Below, in pieces: positions 58,601 through 64,000 of a stretch of DNA of 64,000 nucleotides. The stretch spans positions 35,093,200 through 35,157,199 of the forward strand of contig CM037843.1 in NCBI GenBank assembly GCA_021234535.1, written 5' to 3'. The notes below the pieces were generated by a model, which saw only the letters and a program-made list of their open reading frames with translations, was not told the DNA's origin and made no database searches. This stretch comes from Stichopus chloronotus (Eukaryota; Echinodermata; Holothuroidea; Aspidochirotida; Stichopodidae). Numbering within the stretch: the first letter of the stretch is position 1; each line of letters opens with the position of its first letter. The translations under genes were made by a program, and so were the position numbers.

Positions 58601-61600
58601 TTCATATTCACGGTAATGTTCATGAGCAAAGGGAATAAAGTACCAAGACAAACTATTAGCTTATCAGCAATTGAGCCAAAATCAGGATTCTGATTCAATG
58701 AAACTTCTAGAAATTTTGGACATGGAAAAATATGTTCATGTATTTTATACAATGATTACAAATAAATTATATTGAGTCTTGTTAGTTAGCCTTCTAAAAA
58801 GGATTTATGCATGGAGTGCACTAGCACTGATTAACAAGGCTATGGAAATAACTAGATAAATATTACTATTACCATGGAGATAAAAGTAATGCTATTTCCG
58901 CATTGACCAAGTGGGCACACATTAGATTCTCGTGACAACTGGTATTTGTAACTCTATCTAGTCCGCATTATATATCAATGAACCCGGTAGTCTTGTACTA
59001 CTTTTGTGTATTGATTTAACGTGACAGATATCCTTTGCAGCTAGGGTCCTAGGTACGGTATACTGTGCATCTGCTTGTTGGTTGTTCAAACAGCAAAACC
59101 CTGTTTATCGGAATTTATCGGAAACCCTGTCTATCCAAACTGGCCGTTCAGTTTCGCAAATCTGTCATCCTGCACAAGCTTTGTAAATTTCAGCATGGAT
59201 TTGACATTTTCTCTCTGTTTTACTTTTTCAATCCTCATCGATTTCTATTCCAGTAAAACATGACTCTTGTCAATGTTTATTTCTGCTACCAATTTCAACC
59301 ATCAAGCTGGAGAATGAATAAACGATACAGAATTACTCGAATTGTTGTGTCTTTTGTCTTCGTCGTTAGTGTAGAGTCACAATAGGATTATTACCCCTAC
59401 TGAAGTGCACCAAGCCTAGGATATTCATAAAAAGCCCAGCTGCCCAGCAGCTGTTCTTTTCACTCTGATCAATGCATAATTTAAATGAACTGTGCGCAAG
59501 AATGTCAATCAGATTTAAACGCAGGGTGTTATGGATGAGATGGTAACCCCATCAACACTTAACAAGCTTTTGAAATAAAAAGATAACATGTTTTAAATCC
59601 TTGATTTCCAAAGCCTAGGTTCCAAACAATAAAAGACAAGTTGCCCCTCTAGTGTGAACTAGCATGGCAACTTATAGCTAGTGTCCTCTAAACTTGCAGG
59701 TGGTGTTATGAGCTACTACACAGTGGGGGTTGTTAAGTGGCGTGCTTCTCATTTAAAATCTCCCTTTTCCATGACAGCCAGTGTATATCATGTTTGTAGA
59801 GGTAAATTTCTAAGTACATGTGGTTTATTTAATCACAAATTTTTGGAAATGTGCCATTGTTTTTTGTTTTTTTTATGTTAGGATGCTGTGAGTAGGCTAT
59901 GTGTTATCCTAATGGCTGAACAAAGTAGTGCAACCCAGACAGACATTCACTGCCCCCATTTAAAATATCCTCCTTGGGAGTTTAATCAAAAAAAAAAAAA
60001 CACATGAAAGAGTTTGAATCTTCAAAAAATGAAAGAAATGACACAGAGGCAACATAACAATGGTTAATTTCACTTTATTAATAAGTGCATGCTACACCCA
60101 GGATAGAAAATTAACGATATATGTGAAACCCCATTTATCCTAACTTTTGTTGTCCGAACAAAGTTTGGTCCCGAAGTGTTCGGATGAACAGAGTGTTACT
60201 GTGCTGTGTTAGTGTGAAGGTTAATGTTTATTAACCAGTATCAGGTAAATATTTTGGCAAATGTTTTGTGGGTTTTACATCAAGAACAGATTCAACTTCA
60301 AAGCAAGTTGTCTAGCATCATAGCACAAGTTACTGCAAACAGCGTTACTGATTAGATTCTGAGTGTAGGCTACTGATGCAGCAAATAGGTCTACATTGTA
60401 GTTTTCTATAGAATAGCATTAGTGTATGGGACAGCATCAGTTTTGGTGGCTGTACCCTCACTGATCTCTATGTATACTGGATTGGAGATACAGCTGTTTG
60501 CCATTTTGAACCTACTGTCAGTCATGTTTGCTCACCCTAAGGAGGATACAGTTGGTTGATTGTGGTGATTTCCTGCACAATGCTATAAATTGTAGGCAAG
60601 AACCATCAGAACAATTTAACCAACCTCAGGTTTTCATTTAGCACCTTTATCTCGCCGATCGAGGCTTCATCCCCATGCAAATTTAATTTCTAGTTCCCAG
60701 AAGGATCCATCACACAATAGATGTACTTTGATGGACTGAAACAAAAGATTCTTCTCACCCACAGCAAAAAATAATTCAAACCTTCACCAGCATGTACCTT
60801 GTTTATACTTCTCATTCCATAGCAGAAAGATACTTGAAACCTCCCCCCTGAATGTACCTTTTTTTAAAAGTACCTTTATCAGAATCCTGTTTATCAAATG
60901 AATGTGTTACGTTAACCCTAACCTGGAACCTTCACTGTTATGTTATATTGATATTTTATTTGCAGTGGCTCATATCAAATACCATTCAAATAATATCTTC
61001 AGAAAGGATTTTCCTTGACTTTGATAAATGAAAAAATGGTTTATTATTCCATACACTTAAACTCATTTTCTTTTTGTTCACATTTATTACCCTTTTAGTA
61101 CATTCAATTTTCTTATTTAGATAGTTTAATATTATTGCTACAATATTTTCCATTTCTCTGAGTAAACTTTTCTTTTCGTCCTTTTCGGAATTTTGTTGGT
61201 ATTTATTTTGTTGCTTTGTAGGAACGAAACAAGCAGATTGTCCAGAAGTGGAGATACAAGTCGTGGCCAGATGGTAAGGTATAGCTGTATGTCAGTAGCT
61301 GCCATTCGTCAGTAGCACAGCGTTAGCGAGATGCAGTGGTCAATTTGATGGTGTTGTATATGATGATAAACTCTGTAATTCATTCATATTGGCTATTGTG
61401 CCTCTCTTACATTTTTACATGTATGCTTCCATCTATTCTCCAAGCTTCACAGTTACTGTAAGAGGTCTTTTTAAATCTTCTTTGTGTACATGCTGTTTCT
61501 TTTCCACAGACTTGATTGCCTATAGATTGAGCTAGATTGTACTCAGTTGAGCTGCTGTCATATGTTATTGGTTGTGGTTTTAATAGAATACTTTGTAAAA

Positions 61601-62036
61601 CTTGATTGTGATACCTCACATGCATTGAGAGGGGACTTGTGTTCAGCCAGATGTTATGTCAGAATTAGTATTCTGTTTCTGTGAAGTTGAACATGATGAA
61701 GCATTTGTGAAGCTTCATAAGATATCATTGATTCTATTACTTGTTTCATATGTTAACATTGTACACATTTACGTAGGATTAATGTCAGGTAGGTTGTATG
61801 TGCTTTTACATCCTTTTCTTTGCTGACATTCAGTTGGTCTCTTCTTTCCTTGTTGCTTGACAGAGCACTATTCTACTGTAACATTAGATATAGAACAAAA
61901 AGAAGATCACACCTTACTGAAACTGAGACAAGCTGGGGTGCCTGCCAACGACTTCGAGCGAACTTACATTGGATGGAAGAATCACTTCTGGAAGAGTATC
62001 AAAGTCACGTTTGGAATCGGTGCAAGTCTCTTTTGA
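49547..62036 (+). CDS. AHSA1: AHSA1, activator of Hsp90 ATPase (complete, 10 exons)
   Basis: Cytosolic co-chaperone that binds the middle and N-terminal domains of Hsp90 and stimulates its ATPase. Exons: 49547-49626, 54601-54680, 55026-55136, 55646-55731, 56400-56520, 57284-57366, 57744-57887, 58189-58290, 61222-61273, 61864-62036 (TGA). All are GT-AG, phases continuous, 1032 nt, 343 residues (human 338). Domains: N-terminal tail MAKWGEGDPRWIVEERPDAT, NVNNWHW motif at 21-27, Aha1 N-domain to about residue 170 with the RKGK loop at 73-76 and LIFFYEW, a short Ser/Lys linker, then the C-terminal START-like AHSA1 domain (about 210-343) with KFVFLDGNISG, KWRYKSWPD, GWKNHFW and the ending GASLF. 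Start chosen because the ATG has A at -3 and G at +4, follows an in-frame TGA at 49517-49519, and opens the conserved MAKWGEGDPRWIVEER tail. Every hallmark residue is intact. Confidence 0.98.
51035..51160 (+). repeat. Degenerate GAGTCACCA repeat
   Basis: 'CGAGTCACCA', 'AGAGTCACAATCACCA', 'GGAGTCACCAT', 'GGGTCACCGAGTCACCATG' in about 110 bp, inside AHSA1 intron 1. The same type of GAGTC-rich degenerate tract is common in invertebrate introns. Confidence 0.7.
53509..53823 (+). CDS. Unrecognised 104-codon open frame in AHSA1 intron 1
   Basis: Starts with a hydrophobic stretch FIRFSFCLLSCSALLITCLT that would fit a signal peptide with cleavage near TCLTA, followed by a polar region (VASTQKDQTQVRHLQRLHAV) and a tail ending in CWIKE. 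I recognise no family. No promoter, splice site or codon-usage support, and it lies in the sense intron of AHSA1, so it may well be a chance frame or part of a decayed element. Confidence 0.2.
   Translation: MLFFCYPPIFNIMWFIRFSFCLLSCSALLITCLTAPTEVASTQKDQTQVRHLQRLHAVHSDTVVFKLNGYGSKIEDFSILRYQGGKATLVGPNLMNSWLCWIKE
53958..54430. mobile_element. Nested inverted + direct repeat structure
   Basis: An exact 18-bp inverted pair AAATTCAAAAGATGCAGC (53958-53975) and its complement (54295-54312), combined with a 123-bp direct repeat (53978-54100 and 54308-54430, 118 of 123 bases identical, offset 330 bp). The second direct copy starts inside the right inverted repeat. About 194 bp of unrelated sequence lies between. 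This could be a partial duplication by a transposon that inserted and copied its flank. Confidence 0.8.
54601..54680 (+). CDS. AHSA1: AHSA1 exon 2
   Basis: TEKDASSWSKDKLKALLLGL then KVSNNE and one G. TE(K/R)DAS.WS.DKLK matches the family. Acceptor TTTTATTTCACAG, donor GTGAGT. Confidence 0.97.
55026..55136 (+). CDS. AHSA1: AHSA1 exon 3
   Basis: ECEVTEISKLEGEASASNRK then GKLIFFYEWDIHLEWK. Contains the RKGK loop implicated in Hsp90 middle-domain contact. Acceptor TTGTTTAATAG, donor GTAAGT. Confidence 0.97.
55646..55731 (+). CDS. AHSA1: AHSA1 exon 4
   Basis: GNLTGCDTKLSGKAEIPNLS then DENDAEEID; the G(K/H).EIPNLSDEN motif is conserved. Acceptor CCTTTCAAAG, donor GTAAGT. Confidence 0.96.
56400..56520 (+). 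CDS. AHSA1: AHSA1 exon 5
   Basis: VSVTVKTNTAEANKLKAIMR then KDGIEIIKERLGDYIKSLKE; end of the Aha1 N-domain. Acceptor TTTTATTCTACAG, donor GTAAGT. Confidence 0.96.
57284..57366 (+). CDS. AHSA1: AHSA1 exon 6
   Basis: EFSRGMILPSNKSSDNSPAH then QAPKFKEK. EF(T/S).GMILP closes the N-domain; the rest is the flexible linker. Acceptor ATTCCTCTCAG, donor GTGAGA. Confidence 0.95.
57744..57887 (+). CDS. AHSA1: AHSA1 exon 7
   Basis: TIFNTNSSNVEKISAMEIGV then KIETKILTLQEEFKCSAEDL and YEILTDPE. Start of the C-terminal domain (T..L.E.F..S.E(D/E)LY...T). The acceptor (TTTCTCAAAG) is the least certain junction; the linker is variable, so the exon could begin a few codons later. Confidence 0.9.
58189..58290 (+). 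CDS. AHSA1: AHSA1 exon 8
   Basis: RVKAFTRGNVTMQLEPGGKF then VFLDGNISGTYVKL; (V)(Q/K)AFT..... .GGKF...DGN(V/I)SG is conserved. Acceptor ATTTGCACAG, donor GTGAGT. Confidence 0.96.
58291..61221. other. AHSA1 intron 8 (2.9 kb), no feature
   Basis: No coding signal or clear repeat. It has poly-A and poly-T tracts near 59860-60000 and short chance open frames only. Confidence 0.6.
61222..61273 (+). CDS. AHSA1: AHSA1 exon 9
   Basis: ERNKQIVQKWRYKSWPD plus one G. The (M/Q)KWR(F/Y)KSWP(E/D)G motif is a hallmark. Acceptor TTTGTTGCTTTGTAG, donor GTAAGG. Confidence 0.96.
61864..62036 (+). CDS. AHSA1: AHSA1 exon 10 with stop
   Basis: EHYSTVTLDIEQKEDHTLLK, LRQAGVPANDFERTYIGWKN, then HFWKSIKVTFGIGASLF and TGA. 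Matches the G(I/V)PA..(E/F)ER...GW.......IK.TFG.GA.LF end. Acceptor TTGCTTGACAG. Confidence 0.97.
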
Positions 62037-62889
62037 CGAATGTGATGTCTGTAGGAACTTAAATCAGCTCGGACAGTGGTTTCACAGAGTGAGAACAAAC
62101 ATTGTGTTTGCAAATGTCCCATACGTTGTCAGTGTCAATGATTGGTCGTACACGTGACTGCGTCAGCCGAGATCAATGGCTTTAATAATGTTTGAACTTT
62201 TGCTTTAATGTATCTCTTCGTTTGCACAATAGATCTTTGATAAGACCATCTTAGTTCTTTTTGGAAGTGATCATACCTTTGATGTCTCCTATGTTGTCTA
62301 CCATGTCATTCTGGCAGTACCACGTCTACTGATGTTGATGTCTACCATGTCTTCTGGTGATGTTAAGACAGTGATGATGCAGATCATACCTATGTTCAGC
62401 ATGCCCTTATGTTGAAGTGTTACTCAAATCAAATCTAGTTTAGTCTATTCTGCATCTTGAACAGTATTTTCATTACCTGCCTTTATTACATGCTAAACAT
62501 CACACACCAGGTATTGTTTTTGTAATACACTGTGGAAGTATTACATGTTCACCTCAAATGTCTCTTTAAAAGCCAGTTGACGTGAAAAAATGAAGACCTG
62601 GTGTTGTATCGTTATAATTAAACAGTGACCTACTCAGTGCTGTTTGATGTAGTGAGTGAGCCTCTTTTGTATCAGCAGTTAGTGATGTGCTGATTGGGCC
62701 TTGAATCCCTTTTCTGAGCACTTCTTTCTTTGTGTTGTTCTTCATAGAAGTATTTATATGCAATCAGGGCCGACCTGAATATTCTTAGGTCAGCAGTGGT
62801 ATAAGTTGTGGCTAGTTTAATATATACTGTGACAGTGACCCTTTTATATGTAGAAAGATCATTTTAATTTAACCTTGGCCAGTAGCATG

Positions 62890-62986
62890 AATAAAAGGTT
62901 CATTATTTATATTTCAGAAATATTGCTTGTGTCCAAGTTGGACATGGGATGAGAAATCTCTGATAGCTACATTTAGTGGCAATAAA
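62890..62986 (+). other. Candidate polyadenylation signals of AHSA1
   Basis: AATAAA at 62890-62895 and again at 62981-62986, about 860 and 950 bp after the stop codon. Either could end the transcript. Confidence 0.5.
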
Positions 62987-63339
62987 TGTTGCTGTCACCA
63001 AAGTTTGTATTTTATTTTTTGTTCAGGTATGCAACTGAAAATGACAGTCTCTGAAGGTGATGGAACAAAAAGTGGAAGTTGTTTTTAAGGGCTTTTAGAT
63101 GCATTTTATATCTAAATGTGCAAACTGAAATCATTGATATGTCTAGAAAAGTTTTGGAATGACGAAATCATCATGGAATTATGCAGGGAAGGGAGAACAA
63201 ATAACCATTTTGAGACTTCCTTTGTAAAAGTTACACAAACGTCCAGAAAGTTAATGACTTTGTTATCTCTTGCCAAAATGCATAAATTCAAAAGACAGTA
63301 CATACCAATTTTGAAGTTACATCACCTTACCCTTCTTGA

Positions 63340-64000
63340 GCTAGTGTCTATGAGGTTTCAAACTATGACCTCTACTGACCTCACATGACCTTTGACCTCC
63401 TTAAAATGACAGATTACTGTTCATTAATAACTACTAATGGTCACAGTTTGAAGTTCCAGCAACAATCAGTCACTGAGATATCTCCCTGAATAGGTTTTCT
63501 TACTTTAAGTTATGGTGATCTAAAATGACCTTTGACCTCTGTGAAAAACAAGGATTATCTATTCACAATAGACAATCCACCCATTGAGTTAAAAGTTCCA
63601 GCAACTTTCCCCTGTTTAGGCAACTTTCAAACTATATTCTCTATTGACCTCATGTGACCTTTGACCTCCATAAAAAAATGATAGTTATCTGCTCATCATG
63701 AGCTACCAGTGTAGTTTGAAGTTCCAGCAACATTCAGTAACTGAGATATTTTCCTTAATGGTGTTCATACTTACAAGATCTGGTAATGTCAAATGACCTC
63801 TTACCGCCACCAAAAACAATAGGGATCATCTGTTAAGCATGGACAACCTATACATTGAATTTGAAGTCCAAGCAACTTTTCAGTATTGAGATACAGTGTT
63901 TACAAGGTTTTCAAACTCTGCCCTCCACTGACCTCACATGAACTTTGACCCCTTAAAAATGACAGTGAGCTTCCAATGTTACCCTTCTTGAGATATAGTG
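63340..64000 (-). repeat. Reverse-oriented tandem array of the ~138-bp DR1 repeat
   Basis: Five units with TGACCTTTGACCT or near versions at 63386, 63526, 63655, 63793 and 63937 (spacing about 138 bp), plus shared 'GAAGTTCCAGCAAC', 'ACTGAGATAT' and 'TTTCAAACTAT' blocks. On the minus strand this is the same block type as the 12.9-kb array. It continues past the window end. Confidence 0.88.

Overview
This is a stretch of an AT-rich, intron-rich animal genome. It holds three recognisable protein-coding genes, all on the + strand and all read by joining exons across GT-AG introns with matching codon phase: (1) the C-terminal part of a K+-dependent Na+/Ca2+ exchanger of the NCKX3/NCKX4 type (SLC24A family, ten exons, 4096-25787; the 5' exons lie outside the window); (2) NUDT14, a Nudix UDP-sugar pyrophosphatase (34751-45732, six exons, the first one tentative); (3) AHSA1, activator of the Hsp90 ATPase (49547-62036, ten exons, complete, 343 codons). 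No bacterial-style gene, CRISPR array or operon is present. Nearly all other open frames are chance frames in introns or repeats.

Organism: exon lengths, large introns full of short interspersed repeats, the many TAGGCCTA palindromes between 35 and 53 kb, and repeats built around 'GGAGGTCAAAGGTCA' and 'GTAAACACGATATCTCAAG' suggest a marine invertebrate deuterostome, most likely an echinoderm. This is inference; protein similarity alone only says metazoan.

Layout: 1-4.1 kb is intron or upstream sequence of the exchanger, with decayed tandem repeats and a (TGTC)n microsatellite. 4.1-25.8 kb is the exchanger 3' half. Its 8.3-kb intron (8.0-16.4 kb) is almost wholly ~140-bp repeat arrays, followed by an 18-bp minisatellite ending about 40 bp before the next exon. 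25.8-34.7 kb is 3' UTR and intergenic DNA with no gene I can support. 34.75-45.7 kb is NUDT14; its first intron contains a dead LINE reverse-transcriptase tail (35.0-35.7 kb), a tRNA-derived SINE (37.6 kb), a copy of a long repeat also found in the exchanger gene, and elements starting with a 'GCGTAGCCAGGGGG'-like end. 45.7-49.5 kb is intergenic and holds a 41-bp satellite, a 168-bp fold-back element and a perfect three-unit heat-shock element about 375 bp before the AHSA1 start. 49.5-62.0 kb is AHSA1. The last 0.7 kb is a tandem array of the ~140-bp repeat in reverse orientation.

The three genes do unrelated jobs (ion transport, sugar-nucleotide hydrolysis, chaperone regulation). From general knowledge, their human counterparts SLC24A4, NUDT14 and AHSA1 all sit on chromosome 14q, so this neighbourhood may keep an ancestral linkage. 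The most testable regulatory observations are the AHSA1 heat-shock element and the perfect DR1 nuclear-receptor half-site pairs carried by the dispersed repeat.
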